A stretch of 64,000 bases of DNA from Roseovarius sp. M141 (GTDB taxonomy: Bacteria; Pseudomonadota; Alphaproteobacteria; Rhodobacterales; Rhodobacteraceae), in contig NZ_VCNH01000008.1 of the NCBI RefSeq assembly GCF_024355225.1, positions 1,984,001 to 2,048,000 of the forward strand, read 5' to 3'. Each line of letters starts with the position of its first letter. Position 1 is the first letter of the stretch. Below the pieces are notes generated by a model that saw only the letters and a list, made by a program, of their open reading frames with translations, was not told the DNA's origin and searched no databases. The translations under genes were made by a program, and so were the position numbers. Positions 49,430-61,463 of the stretch are shown here, piece by piece.

Positions 49430-50554
49430 ATGCGCGCTGAAATTCAGACCATCACCACCGAAATCCAGACATCGCTGGAACTGCTGCGCCAGCGCCTGGG
49501 ATGGGAGACGGCCCAGCACCGGCTGGAGGAGATTAACGCGCGCGTCGAGGATCCGAAGCTATGGGATGATCCGGCCACGGCGCAGAAACTGATGCAGGAT
49601 CGTCAGGCGCTGGTCGACGCGTTGGAAACGCATGACGCGATCCAGGCCGAGCTGTCGGACAACGTCGAGCTGATCGAAATGGGCGAGGCCGAAGGCGACG
49701 AAGATGTCGTCACCGAGGCCGAAGCCGCCCTGAAGGTGCTGAAACGACGCGCCGCCAAGAAGGAACTGGAAGCGCTCCTGAACGGTGAGGCGGACGCCAA
49801 CGACACGTTTTTGGAAATCAACGCCGGCGCTGGCGGCACTGAATCCTGCGATTGGGCCAACATGCTGGCGCGGATGTATGTCCGCTGGGCTGAAAAGCGC
49901 GGCTATACGGTCGAGCTGCAGTCGGAGCAATCGGGTGATGAGGCTGGTATCAAATCGGCCGCCTACAAGATCAGTGGGCGCAACGCTTATGGCTGGCTGA
50001 AATCCGAGAGCGGCGTGCATCGCTTGGTGCGCATCAGCCCTTTCGATTCAGCGGCCAAGCGGCACACCTCGTTCAGCTCGGTCTGGGTCTATCCGGTGGT
50101 CGACGACGATATTGATATCGAGGTGAACCCGTCCGATATCCGCATTGATACCTATCGCAGCTCGGGCGCCGGTGGACAGCACGTTAACACCACCGATTCC
50201 GCTGTTCGTATCACGCACCATCCTACCGGGATTGTTGTAACCTCGTCTGAGAAGTCGCAGCACCAAAACCGTGACATCGCCATGAAGGCGCTGAAATCGC
50301 GGCTGTATCAGCAGGAACTGGACCGCCGCAACGCCGCCATCAACGAGGCACATGATGCCAAGGGTGATGCAGGTTGGGGCAACCAGATCCGTAGCTATGT
50401 TTTGCAACCCTACCAGATGGTCAAGGACTTGCGCACGCTGGTCGAGACGTCCGACACCAAGGGCGTGCTGGATGGTGATCTGGATCAGTTCATGGCGGCT
50501 ACGCTGGCGATGAATGTCAGCGGCAAGAGCCGGGCAGAGGCGCAGGGCGAGTGA
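49430..50554 (+). CDS. prfB: Peptide chain release factor 2
   Basis: A 374-aa RF2 with the GGQ catalytic motif ([16 protein letters not shown]) and the SPF anticodon-like tripeptide ([12 protein letters not shown]), which marks UGA/UAA specificity. The frame is continuous from the first codon, so there is no programmed frameshift of the E. coli type. It was probably transcribed with mrcA unless the intervening hairpin ends transcription. Confidence 0.96.
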   Translation: MRAEIQTITTEIQTSLELLRQRLGWETAQHRLEEINARVEDPKLWDDPATAQKLMQDRQALVDALETHDAIQAELSDNVELIEMGEAEGDEDVVTEAEAALKVLKRRAAKKELEALLNGEADANDTFLEINAGAGGTESCDWANMLARMYVRWAEKRGYTVELQSEQSGDEAGIKSAAYKISGRNAYGWLKSESGVHRLVRISPFDSAAKRHTSFSSVWVYPVVDDDIDIEVNPSDIRIDTYRSSGAGGQHVNTTDSAVRITHHPTGIVVTSSEKSQHQNRDIAMKALKSRLYQQELDRRNAAINEAHDAKGDAGWGNQIRSYVLQPYQMVKDLRTLVETSDTKGVLDGDLDQFMAATLAMNVSGKSRAEAQGE

Positions 50555-50913
50555 TATTTGCCGCTGGCGCCTGTGGCGGAGTGCGGGATTCGAGTATTTT
50601 GGGAACATTGAAAGACGGCGTCGCGCGTTGTTCACGCGGGTCGAGGTCCCGGTTCATTAGGGAGTAGCGCCAGTCGGCGCGCTACTGATCTTGGGCGGTC
50701 GCCTTCGTCACCCACGCACCGGGATACGTCCGTATCCAGCCAGTCCTATGGTGCTTGCGGCGCCGGTTCGATCAATTTGCGTTATTCGCGCCAGAAGTCG
50801 TCACGGGATTTCGGCGATGACATGGCCGGGATCCTTTCGCTATGCTTCATGTCTGAGGATAATTGCGCAAGGTGGCACAAGTATTGCCACAGGTGCATGG
50901 CAGGAGGGCAAAG
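50555..50913. other. 359-bp gap between prfB and the DUF2189-type gene
   Basis: No gene was seen. It holds copy 2 of the 23-bp repeat (50592-50614) and a perfect 8-bp hairpin, AGTAGCGC at 50663-50670 with GCGCTACT at 50679-50686. Promoter elements of the next gene should lie in the last 100 bp, but none is clear. Confidence 0.5.
50592..50614 (+). repeat. 23-bp intergenic repeat, copy 2
   Basis: GAGTATTTTGGGAACATTG followed by AAAG, 37 bp after prfB. It differs from copy 1 at one base and from copy 3 at one base. Confidence 0.7.
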
Positions 50914-51723
50914 ATGCAGAAAACAAGATCGGACGAACCCAGGACGAGCGCGCCGATGATGGCCGAGTTGGGAGTGCCGGATCTGGGCGCGCCGACGTTA
51001 CCCATGCTGGGCGAGGCGCTGCGCCGGGGCTGGCGCGACATGCAGCGCGCGCCGGGATATGCGGTGGTCTTTGCCGGGGTCTATGTGGCGATCGGGTGGC
51101 TCATGGTCTGGGTGACCGTGGCGACGGGCCACACGTATTGGCTGACGTTCGCGGCTGTCAGTTTTCCGCTTATCGGGCCCTTCGCGGCGGTCGGCCTTTA
51201 TGAGGTGAGCCACCGGCTGGAACGCGGGCTGCCGTTGAACCCGGGGGCCGTGTTCGGTGTCATCCGTCGTCAGGGCCAGCGGCAATTGCCGTCGATCTGC
51301 GTTATTATCGTGATGATATTCCTGTTCTGGTTTTTCCTCGCGCACATGATCTTTGCGCTGTTTCTGGGATTCTCGACGATGACGAATGTATCGACCTCCT
51401 TCGCCATTTACCTCACGCCCGAGGGAATGGGGATGCTGATTGTCGGCAGCATCATCGGCGGGCTGTTTGCGCTGCTGATCTACATGATCACCGTCATCGC
51501 GCTGCCTTTGCTGCTGGATCGGGAGATCGACTTCGTCACGGCGATGATCACCAGCTTCGGCGTGGTCGCGGCCCATCCGGTGCCGATGCTGGGCTGGGCG
51601 CTGTTCATCGCGGTGGCAACTTTCGTCGCGTTGCTGCCGGGTTTTCTGGGGCTGTTCATCGTGCTGCCACTGTTGGGCCACGCGACATGGCATCTTTACC
51701 GTCTGCTGTACGAGGCTGGCTGA
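50914..51723 (+). CDS. DUF2189-type integral membrane protein
   Basis: A 269-aa protein with about six membrane segments (from residue ~45, [18 protein letters not shown]). It carries the DUF2189 pattern of a [19 protein letters not shown] start and [20 protein letters not shown]. Function is unknown; some relatives are called cytochrome c oxidase-associated, without proof. The ATG at 50914 has GGAGGG upstream and replaces a longer GTG start. Confidence 0.8.
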   Translation: MQKTRSDEPRTSAPMMAELGVPDLGAPTLPMLGEALRRGWRDMQRAPGYAVVFAGVYVAIGWLMVWVTVATGHTYWLTFAAVSFPLIGPFAAVGLYEVSHRLERGLPLNPGAVFGVIRRQGQRQLPSICVIIVMIFLFWFFLAHMIFALFLGFSTMTNVSTSFAIYLTPEGMGMLIVGSIIGGLFALLIYMITVIALPLLLDREIDFVTAMITSFGVVAAHPVPMLGWALFIAVATFVALLPGFLGLFIVLPLLGHATWHLYRLLYEAG

Positions 51724-51727
51724 GGCG

Positions 51728-51943
51728 TCATTCCTCGCGCCCGTGGCGCAGGAGGCGGCGGCGCAGCTGGCCGGCTTGGGGGGCGCCGGCCTCAAGCGCG
51801 AAGACATAAGCATGGGTCAGGAAAAAGCAGGACGCGTCCAGATCATTGGCGCAGTCCGCCGCTTCGGTGTAGAGTTCAACCAGCGCCGCGGGGTCTGGCC
51901 GCGCATGGGCGGCCAGCATGCGGGAATGCAGATCGCCGCTCAT
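51728..51943 (-). CDS. Small helical protein coupled to Rieske oxygenase
   Basis: A 71-aa, probably all-helical protein (DPAALVELYTEAADCAND, then FFLTHAYVFALEAGAP). Its ATG overlaps the stop of the Rieske gene by ATGA, which is strong evidence that it is translated. I do not recognise a family. It may be a small partner or a maturation factor of the oxygenase (inference). Confidence 0.7.
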   Translation of the reverse strand: MSGDLHSRMLAAHARPDPAALVELYTEAADCANDLDASCFFLTHAYVFALEAGAPQAGQLRRRLLRHGREE

Positions 51944-53094
51944 TCGGCGGCGCTTTGCAGGGCGCGATATGCCTCGACCTTGCCTGCGACCCAAGAGTGA
52001 AAGCAGTGGGTCGGGCTGTCCATCACGGGTGAGAAACGGCCGCCGTCGAACTGGGTCACATGACGGCCCTTCTGCATGCCTTCGACGACGAAGATGTCCT
52101 CTTCGAACACGGTTTTCCACAGCTGGGTGTTGCGCGCCTTCAGCCCCTCGTCGGTGGCGGGACCGGAGTAATAGAGGTGAATATGCTCCACCGTGCGTTC
52201 GCAGCCCTTGGGCTCAAGGATGATGGCAAAGGCATGATCGCGGTGAACGCCCAGCAGGACGTTGGGATAGACGGCGATGTATTCGGCCTGTTCGTTCCAC
52301 TTGGCGCCGACCCCCTCGAAATCGGGGAATTTGTCGCCGTTTTCGTTGGTTAGCTGGCGATAGACCATTGTGCCCTGGCCGGAATAGTCACCCGGCGCTT
52401 CGATATGATAATGGTCCTCCAGCCGCGAATAGCTGTTGAGGCCGGGATGCACCCACGGCAAATGATAGCTTTCGCAATAATTCTCGACCGCGAGTTTCCA
52501 GTTGGTTTGAATTTCAAGAGTGAATCGGCTGTCATGGCCGCCGTGATAAAGCGGCAGATCGAATTCGCGCCAGCGGTTGATGATATGCGCCATCGCATCC
52601 TCGAACGCGGGCGCATCGCCGGACAGGTTGATCCAGACGACGTCGCGCCAGATATGGCTGCGCACTTCGTTCAGGCCCAGTTCGCTGCGCTGGATCGCGG
52701 GGTGGGTGTTTTGGCCGGGACCACCCACATGGGGTGTGCTGACCAGCGCGCCCTTGGTGGAATAGCACCAGGAGTGATAGGGGCAGCGGATCGCGCCCTC
52801 GATCTTGCGCGGGGTGTCGACCAGGATCATGCCGCGATGGCGGCAGATGTTCTGAAACACGCGCACGCTGCCCTCCTTGTCGCGGATCAGCAGTAAGGGC
52901 ATGCCGAGGAACGTCATCGGCACTGCATCGCCCGGCTCTGGTACGTCGGCGGCAACGGCAAGGCCGGCCCATTGCGAAAACAGAAGGGCGTTTTTTTCCT
53001 CATCGAACACGGCCGGATCGATGTAGTGGGCGTTTGGCAGGCCGTTGGCGTTCTCTACCGTGTTGCGAACGCGCGATAGGTCGGTGAGGCTCAT
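51940..53094 (-). CDS. Rieske oxygenase alpha subunit (glycine betaine/choline monooxygenase-like)
   Basis: A 384-aa oxygenase. The Rieske ligands are ICRHRGMIL and IRCPYHSWCYS, and the iron site is NWKLAVENYCESYHLPWVH, the form seen in GbcA and choline/carnitine monooxygenase-like enzymes. The ATG at 53094 is set by the family N-terminus; a longer frame to 53136 is less likely. No reductase gene is adjacent. It lies behind an XRE regulator on the same strand, 105 bp downstream. Only the class, not the substrate, is secure. Confidence 0.85.
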   Translation of the reverse strand: MSLTDLSRVRNTVENANGLPNAHYIDPAVFDEEKNALLFSQWAGLAVAADVPEPGDAVPMTFLGMPLLLIRDKEGSVRVFQNICRHRGMILVDTPRKIEGAIRCPYHSWCYSTKGALVSTPHVGGPGQNTHPAIQRSELGLNEVRSHIWRDVVWINLSGDAPAFEDAMAHIINRWREFDLPLYHGGHDSRFTLEIQTNWKLAVENYCESYHLPWVHPGLNSYSRLEDHYHIEAPGDYSGQGTMVYRQLTNENGDKFPDFEGVGAKWNEQAEYIAVYPNVLLGVHRDHAFAIILEPKGCERTVEHIHLYYSGPATDEGLKARNTQLWKTVFEEDIFVVEGMQKGRHVTQFDGGRFSPVMDSPTHCFHSWVAGKVEAYRALQSAAE

Positions 53095-53199
53095 GGCTGG
53101 CTCCCTTGGCATGTGGCTATGAGGGCAGGATGCCATGATTGCAGTGCGGAAAACCGAACGGACGCGACGTGACTTTGCTCACCGCGACATCGCAAGGCG

Positions 53200-54021
53200 T
53201 CAGCGGAACGGCTGATCCAATCGCAAGAGGCGCGTGTGAAAGGGGGGGACGTCCTGGATTCCGATCAATCCCGCCGTGCGCGCCGCTGACAGGATGGCGC
53301 CGGTATTCCTGCCCAGATGTTCGTACACCATGCGGGCGGCGCGGATGCCGCTGATCTTTTCGCGCACGGTCCGGGTGACGTAGCCTTCCCAGAGGTTGCG
53401 CTGAAACGAGGTTTCGGGCGTGAGGAAGTTGAACGAGCAGGCCATTGAATTACGATGGGTGACGATGATCATGATCCCCTCTTCCTGGCGCATGACGATG
53501 CCGCGAAATTCGCGGTCGCGCGGGGCGGTGGACAGGCCTTGGCTGCGCATCGCCTCGCGCGGTTCGTATCCGCGCAGGAAAGTATAGCCGTCTTCGCGGT
53601 GGATCAGCACCAGCCCCATGACGAATTGCGCCTCGTCGATGAAACTGCGCCGCACAAAGCGATAGATACCGTTTGGAAACAAATCCGTCGGCACGGCAAT
53701 CGGCGCGGCCCCAAAGAATCCGGCGACGGCGGGATGGCTGAGTAGATCGAACGATGCGTTGCCCATTAGTTCGACCCGTTCCAGCAGGATTCGGGCGTCT
53801 GTGTCGAAGAATTGGCAGATTCGGTGCAGGACGTCGGGCCGCGGAAAGCTATCGCCGCTAAGATAGCGATTAAACTGGGTGCGGTTGATCCCCAAATCGC
53901 GGCAAAGCCCTGCAATCGATGGGTAATCGGCGCTGAGCGAGCGCAGGTTTTCGCCGAAAATTGCACGCAGTTGCGCGGGGTCTTTGGCGCGCTCGGCAGG
54001 GTGGGTGACTGTCGCAGTCAT
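53200..54021 (-). CDS. XRE-type helix-turn-helix regulator
   Basis: A 273-aa protein with an N-terminal helix-turn-helix (residues ~35-70, IAGLCRDLGINRTQFNRYLS) and a ~190-residue C-terminal part of unknown fold that probably senses a ligand. It is a likely regulator of the Rieske oxygenase gene directly downstream. A perfect palindrome at 54185-54204 in its upstream region may be its operator. The ATG at 54021 is preferred over a GTG at 54027. Confidence 0.8.
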   Translation of the reverse strand: MTATVTHPAERAKDPAQLRAIFGENLRSLSADYPSIAGLCRDLGINRTQFNRYLSGDSFPRPDVLHRICQFFDTDARILLERVELMGNASFDLLSHPAVAGFFGAAPIAVPTDLFPNGIYRFVRRSFIDEAQFVMGLVLIHREDGYTFLRGYEPREAMRSQGLSTAPRDREFRGIVMRQEEGIMIIVTHRNSMACSFNFLTPETSFQRNLWEGYVTRTVREKISGIRAARMVYEHLGRNTGAILSAARTAGLIGIQDVPPFHTRLLRLDQPFR

Positions 54022-54400
54022 GGACACATTCCGTCATTCAGCGTGGCGAGGGGCGCCCGGGTGGGCAGCGGGGTGTGAAGGCTATGCTATGTGTTGAACC
54101 ATCGCATGACGGTCTCTCACTAACCGGTTGCTTTCAACGTGTTGAAGAACATTTGAACATGTCTATGGCAGCTTGTCACGGCATCTGACGCTAACTAGCG
54201 TCAGTAATTGCGCATTATGACACAAATACCCCATATCAAATGCGCATTCAGACATGGCCGACCGCACGGGAACACGACATTTTGAATACACGGAAGGGCC
54301 CTGTTCAAGATGGCGATAACGCGCTGCGAACTTCAGGGCAAGCAATCAGTCGGCAAGAATGATGAATGCCGCAAGACTTGAGTTTTTGGGGGGAATATAC
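54022..54400. other. 379-bp divergent gap
   Basis: This stretch between the XRE regulator and the small cold-shock-like gene holds no convincing gene. It is more AT-rich than the average of the window. It contains the palindrome at 54185-54204, and two TGCGCA hexamers near 54210 and 54241. It probably carries two promoters. Confidence 0.5.
54185..54204. promoter_or_regulatory. Perfect 9-bp inverted repeat, possible operator
   Basis: CTGACGCTA (54185-54193) and TAGCGTCAG (54196-54204) are separated by AC. The site lies 164 bp before the XRE regulator start and 197 bp before the small gene on the other side. Its position suits an operator, but the short 2-base spacer does not suit an RNA hairpin. 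Confidence 0.45.
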
Positions 54401-54745
54401 ATGTACGGAGTAGTTCTTTGGACAGATCAACGCGAAAATCGGGCCGTTATCTGGTGTGAGGATCATGGCGATCTGGCGTTCTATAGGGGCGCTGATGGCG
54501 GTGATGCGGCTATGACGGCCGGCGATCTGGTAGAGTTTAATTTGCGCGACACCGGCGACGTGCGCCTTGCGGATATGCCGCGTCTGGTCACCCGCCGGAG
54601 CCATCCCGCCCTGACCGCCGAACTGAAAAAGGCCGGTACGCGCATGGGTGTGATCCGGGGCGACTCGCCGATTCCGGCCAATAGCGGCAGGCCGGCGGCT
54701 CAGATCCTCCCGTTCAATCAGATCAAGCGGGTGGCCTACGCCTGA
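54401..54745 (+). CDS. Small protein with cold-shock-like N-terminal half
   Basis: A 114-aa protein. Residues 1-65 (MYGVVLWTDQRENRAVIWCE, DLAFYRG, AGDLVEFNLRD) follow the strand order of a cold-shock/OB domain, although the RNP motifs are not exact. The C-terminal half is basic. GGGGGGAA precedes the ATG at 54401. It ends before a strong terminator. The assignment is tentative; it may bind RNA or DNA. Confidence 0.65.
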   Translation: MYGVVLWTDQRENRAVIWCEDHGDLAFYRGADGGDAAMTAGDLVEFNLRDTGDVRLADMPRLVTRRSHPALTAELKKAGTRMGVIRGDSPIPANSGRPAAQILPFNQIKRVAYA

Positions 54746-54783
54746 GCCAGATCAAGCAGCAAGGTTGACATCCAGAAACAGTG

Positions 54784-54808
54784 GCGGACCCGGGCGGGTC
54801 CGCTTTTT
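54784..54808 (+). terminator. Rho-independent terminator
   Basis: GCGGACCC (54784-54791) pairs with GGGTCCGC (54796-54803), followed by TTTTT. It ends + strand transcription from the small cold-shock-like gene. Confidence 0.88.
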
Positions 54809-54814
54809 CGTATC

Positions 54815-54843
54815 CAGAAATTGCTTTGCCGCAGCAATTTCTG
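54815..54843. terminator. Hairpin after ilvH
   Basis: A perfect 10-bp stem of CAGAAATTGC (54815-54824) and GCAATTTCTG (54834-54843). It lies 13 bp past the ilvH stop on the - strand. Without a T-run it may act as a 3'-end stabiliser or an inefficient terminator. Confidence 0.4.
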
Positions 54844-54855
54844 CCAACGTCCCGG

Positions 54856-55416
54856 TTAGACGCCGCGCGGCAATGCGGCGATGCCGGTGCGGGCCAGAGC
54901 CGCCAGGCCGAGCGGGCGCATCAGGTCAGCGAAAGCGCCGATTTTTTCCGATGTGCCGGTAATCTCGAACGTGAAGCTGTCAAGCGTGCTGTCCACAACA
55001 TTGGCGCGGAAAATGTCCGCAAGGCGCAGCGCCTCAACCCGTTTGTCGCCGTCGCCAACCACCTTCAGCAGGGCCAGCTCGCGTTCGACCGCTGGGCCCT
55101 CGACGGTGAGGTCGTGAACCTCGTGGACCGGCACGATGCGGCCCAGCTGCGCCTTGATCTGCTCGATCACCTGCGGCGTGCCGGTGGTGACGATGGTGAT
55201 GCGGCTGGTATGCCCCTCGGCGTCGATTTCGGCCACGGTCAGGCTGTCGATGTTGTAGCCCCGGCCCGAAAACAGACCGATGACGCGGGCCAGAACGCCC
55301 GCCTCGTTGTCGACAAGAACGGCGAGAGTGTGGCGCTCTTCCACATCCGAAAATGTGGGGCGCAGGTTATAGGCCGAATGCTTGTTCGAGCCTTTCTTGA
55401 TATTCAGTGCGGACAT
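54856..55416 (-). CDS. ilvH: Acetolactate synthase small (regulatory) subunit
   Basis: A 186-aa protein with an N-terminal ACT domain (HTLAVLVDNEAGVLARVIGLFSGRGYNI) and the C-terminal domain typical of IlvH/IlvN. It activates the catalytic subunit and gives valine feedback inhibition. The ATG at 55416 is chosen by the family start and an AAAGGAG about 6 bp upstream. It follows ilvI by 81 bp in the same operon. Confidence 0.93.
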   Translation of the reverse strand: MSALNIKKGSNKHSAYNLRPTFSDVEERHTLAVLVDNEAGVLARVIGLFSGRGYNIDSLTVAEIDAEGHTSRITIVTTGTPQVIEQIKAQLGRIVPVHEVHDLTVEGPAVERELALLKVVGDGDKRVEALRLADIFRANVVDSTLDSFTFEITGTSEKIGAFADLMRPLGLAALARTGIAALPRGV

Positions 55417-55497
55417 GTCAGCTCCTTTGCAGCAGCACCACGGGGGCGCGATTTTTCTGCGAAAAATCAATTGGATGGCGAATGTTGCGCGCCACTC

Positions 55498-57252
<1,755 letters not shown>

Positions 57253-57292
57253 TGTTTTGCTCCGTTCATGACATCATTCCGCTTGCGCGCAT

Positions 57293-57317
57293 AAAAAAAC
57301 CCCCGGTTTGGCGGGGG
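57293..57317 (-). terminator. ilv attenuator terminator
   Basis: A 6-bp G/C stem with a GTTTGG loop (plus-strand reading), then seven U residues in the transcript (plus-strand A-run 57293-57299). It lies 41 bp before ilvI. Confidence 0.85.
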
Positions 57318-57344
57318 CGCATGGGGTACCTTCTGGGTGTCCGG

Positions 57345-57392
57345 TTACCGGCCCATGCGCTTTTTCGGGGTTACTACAACTAGCAGCTCCAT
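57345..57392 (-). CDS. ilv operon leader peptide
   Basis: A 15-codon frame reading MELLVVVTPKKRMGR, with two Leu and three Val codons in a row at positions 3-7. AAAGGAG lies upstream of the ATG at 57392. When Leu- or Val-tRNA is short the ribosome would stall there and release the attenuator. Composition, position and the following terminator make this a confident call. Confidence 0.85.
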   Translation of the reverse strand: MELLVVVTPKKRMGR

Positions 57393-57533
57393 GGGACCAC
57401 TCCTTTGTACGTGCGAGGCGCACATTATGACCGGGCGGCGGGGGCGTCAAGCAGGCGAGGCGAAAAAAGTGTCTCTGGGGCACGTATTTCTTTGCACTTG
57501 TTGCGCTATAGGTCGAGGTTTCGACGATTTGAC

Positions 57534-57576
57534 CCGCCGGACGCCTCCGGCGGGAGTATTTTGGGAACGATGAAAG
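57534..57576 (+). repeat. 23-bp intergenic repeat, copy 3, with preceding hairpin
   Basis: GAGTATTTTGGGAACGATG followed by AAAG at 57554-57576, directly after an 8-bp perfect hairpin (CCGCCGGA 57534-57541, TCCGGCGG 57546-57553). In this copy the hairpin plus TTTT looks like an intrinsic terminator on the + strand. It sits 7 bp from the end of the ureohydrolase gene. Confidence 0.7.
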
Positions 57577-57583
57577 GTGCGGC

Positions 57584-58534
57584 TCACCCCTTGCGCGCGT
57601 GCATGATGAAGCCGAGCAGGTTCAGCAGCACCTGTGCGGCCAGGATGGACGTGCCGTCAGTGGGGTCATAGGCCGGGGCCACCTCGACCAGATCTATGCC
57701 GACGATCTCGTGCGCTTGCGCGACATTTTGCAGCAACTCCAGCATTTCGTAATAGAGAAAGCCGCCATGGCTGGGCGTGCCGGTGCCGGGCGCGATGGAG
57801 GGGCAGAAGCCGTCGATATCGATCGTGACATAGACGCGCGCGCCCTTGGGAATACGCTTGGCCAGCGCTTCGGCGCCCAGATCGCGGGCTTGGCGGACTG
57901 ACAGGATGTCCGAGCCCATGGCGCGGGCGGCGTCATAGCCGTCCTTGGCGGTGGAGCTGACATTACGGATGCCGACCTGCGTCAGGCCGGTGACATATGA
58001 CTTCTCCGCGGCGCGGCGCATCGGGTTGCCATGGCCGTTGCGCACACCGTGGCGCACGTCGACGAAATCCAGATGGGCGTCGATCTGCAGGATATGGATG
58101 TCGCCATGTCCCTCGAACGCGTCGATGCAGGGAATGTTGATCGAGTGATCGCCGCCGATGATGACGGGCAGGGCGCCGGCATCCAAAATGGCGCGCACAC
58201 CGGTCGCGATGTTTGCGTGGCTCTGCACTGTGTTGGTGTGGACGATGTCGGCGTCACCGATATCGACGATGCGCACGTCTTCGCCCAGATAAGTGACGTC
58301 GTCCTCGTGATCATACGCGCCGCCAAGGCCAAAGCTGAACAGCGTCGATGCCTCGCGCACCGACCGCGGGCCAAACCGCGCGCCGGGCCGGAACTGCGTG
58401 CCGCCATCGAAGGGCGCGCCGAGGATGGCGATATCGGCGTCGATCGCGGCCCAGTCCGCTACATAGGGCCGTTTGCCGAAGGTCGAGATGCCGACGAAGG
58501 GCAGATCCAGCCGCCCGGTGCCTTGTGCGCTCAT
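57584..58534 (-). CDS. speB: Agmatinase-family ureohydrolase
   Basis: A 316-aa Mn-dependent ureohydrolase with ligand motifs IGGDHSINIP, IDAHLDFVD and TIDIDGFCPSIAPGTGTP. Agmatinase cleaves agmatine to putrescine and urea. Relatives act on guanidinobutyrate, guanidinopropionate or guanidine, and the sequence alone does not exclude these. The DGFCP variant of the usual DALDP motif is unusual. It is monocistronic. Confidence 0.8.
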   Translation of the reverse strand: MSAQGTGRLDLPFVGISTFGKRPYVADWAAIDADIAILGAPFDGGTQFRPGARFGPRSVREASTLFSFGLGGAYDHEDDVTYLGEDVRIVDIGDADIVHTNTVQSHANIATGVRAILDAGALPVIIGGDHSINIPCIDAFEGHGDIHILQIDAHLDFVDVRHGVRNGHGNPMRRAAEKSYVTGLTQVGIRNVSSTAKDGYDAARAMGSDILSVRQARDLGAEALAKRIPKGARVYVTIDIDGFCPSIAPGTGTPSHGGFLYYEMLELLQNVAQAHEIVGIDLVEVAPAYDPTDGTSILAAQVLLNLLGFIMHARKG

Positions 58535-58573
58535 GATGAAATGCTCCGATTTGAAATAGACCGGTTCAGTTAG

Positions 58574-60142
<1,569 letters not shown>

Positions 60143-60193
60143 TATTAGTATGTTGTTCTCCGCGCCTCATCTAACCGTTGAAGTAACTCCCGC

Positions 60194-61360
60194 GTGACCC
60201 CTGGCGCGCGCATTCAGGCTGCGATCGAAATACTCGATCACATCGCGGGCGGCGTGCCCGCTGAGAAGGCACTGATCGGATGGGCGCGGCAGTCCCGCTT
60301 TGCCGGATCGGGTGATCGGGCGGCGGTGCGCGACCATGTGTTTCAGGCACTGCGTTGCTGGCGATCCTATGCTTGCCTTGGGGGCGGCGAAACGGGGCGC
60401 GCGCGCATGTTGGGCGCGTTACGTGCGGGTGAGATTGATCCCGATACGCTGTTCACCGGGGTGGGTCATGCCCCGGAGCCCCTAAGCGCAGCCGAGCGAG
60501 AGGCGGGGGGTGTCCCGACAGGGGCTGATGCCTGCGACATGCCGGAATGGCTATTGCAGAAGTTTCGCGCCTCGTTAGGCGACAAGGCCGAAGCGACAGC
60601 GCAGGCCTTGCGCCAGCGCGCGCCTGTCATGCTGCGCGTCAACCGGCGCAAGGGGGATCGCGACACCGCAATAGCGGCCTTGGCCGGTGAGGATATTATC
60701 TGCGGCGCGCATCCCATTGCAGACATGGCATTGATCGTGACGCATGGCGCCCGCCGATTGGCGCGCAGTCGCGCCTATCTGGACGGGCTGGTCGAGCTTC
60801 AGGACGGCTCCAGCCAGGCGGTAATGGATGACATAGACCTGCCCCCGGCGCCCCGCATTCTGGACTATTGTGCCGGTGGCGGAGGTAAATCACTGGCCCT
60901 TGCCGCGCGGAGCGACGCGCAGATTTCTGCGCATGACGTGGACCCCGCGCGCATGCAGGATTTGCCAAATCGCGCGGCGCGCGCAGGCGTGGATATCACG
61001 GTGCTGGACAAGCTGCCTGCACCGGGCAAGGCATTGTTCGATATGGTTTTATGCGACGTGCCCTGTTCCGGTTCGGGGTCTTGGCGTCGCGCGCCAGAGG
61101 CCAAGTGGCGGCTGACGCCCGAGCGGCTGACCGATCTGACGCGCCTTCAGTCACAGATCATGGCTGCGGCTGCGGAGTATGTCGCCCCCGGTGGGCAGTT
61201 GATATACGCAACCTGTTCTGTCCTCAGTGCCGAAAACGAGGACCAGATCGACGCCTTTCTTGCCGCGTCGCCCGGCTGGGTGCGGCGCGAAACCCACAGG
61301 TTTGATGTAACGGACGGTGGTGACGGTTTCTTCGTGGCGCACCTTTGCCGCGATGGATAG
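60194..61360 (+). CDS. RsmB/NOP family rRNA m5C methyltransferase
   Basis: A 388-aa protein with an N-terminal NusB-like region (~1-80) and a C-terminal m5C methyltransferase. SAM motif I is LDYCAGGGGKSLALA. The two catalytic cysteines are in DVPCSGSGSWRR and YATCSVLSAEN. RsmB methylates 16S rRNA C967. The start is GTG at 60194, 51 bp after guaB. Confidence 0.85.
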   Translation: MTPGARIQAAIEILDHIAGGVPAEKALIGWARQSRFAGSGDRAAVRDHVFQALRCWRSYACLGGGETGRARMLGALRAGEIDPDTLFTGVGHAPEPLSAAEREAGGVPTGADACDMPEWLLQKFRASLGDKAEATAQALRQRAPVMLRVNRRKGDRDTAIAALAGEDIICGAHPIADMALIVTHGARRLARSRAYLDGLVELQDGSSQAVMDDIDLPPAPRILDYCAGGGGKSLALAARSDAQISAHDVDPARMQDLPNRAARAGVDITVLDKLPAPGKALFDMVLCDVPCSGSGSWRRAPEAKWRLTPERLTDLTRLQSQIMAAAAEYVAPGGQLIYATCSVLSAENEDQIDAFLAASPGWVRRETHRFDVTDGGDGFFVAHLCRDG

Positions 61361-61397
61361 CCTGACCAACAACCCTGACATGTAAATCTGGCCGACG

Positions 61398-61412
61398 TTA
61401 AGCTGGACTTAA
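61398..61412. promoter_or_regulatory. CtrA-like box upstream of cckA
   Basis: TTAAGCTGGACTTAA is an exact TTAA-N7-TTAA, the core consensus for the response regulator CtrA in Caulobacter. It lies 52 bp before the cckA start, where a promoter is expected. Confidence 0.55.
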
Positions 61413-61463
61413 ATGGTTTAGCCAAAGGTCGGGGCAGCGAGTCGCAATGCAGGGCCTTCAAGT

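Larger units (their letters stand above)
57293..57392 (-). promoter_or_regulatory. Branched-chain amino acid attenuator (leader, pause hairpin, terminator)
   Basis: On the - strand, the leader peptide gene is followed by a hairpin of GCGCATGGG (plus-strand arms 57317-57325 and 57352-57360, 9 bp perfect) and then a terminator. The terminator has stem CCCCCG/CGGGGG (plus 57300-57305 and 57312-57317) with seven Ts in the RNA sense. The first hairpin shares bases with the end of the leader gene, so ribosome stalling would change folding. This is the classic attenuation layout, controlling ilvI-ilvH. Confidence 0.85.

Noticed and set aside
49430..50554. Programmed frameshift in prfB
   Set aside because: The RF2 frame is continuous from the ATG with no internal UGA near codon 26.
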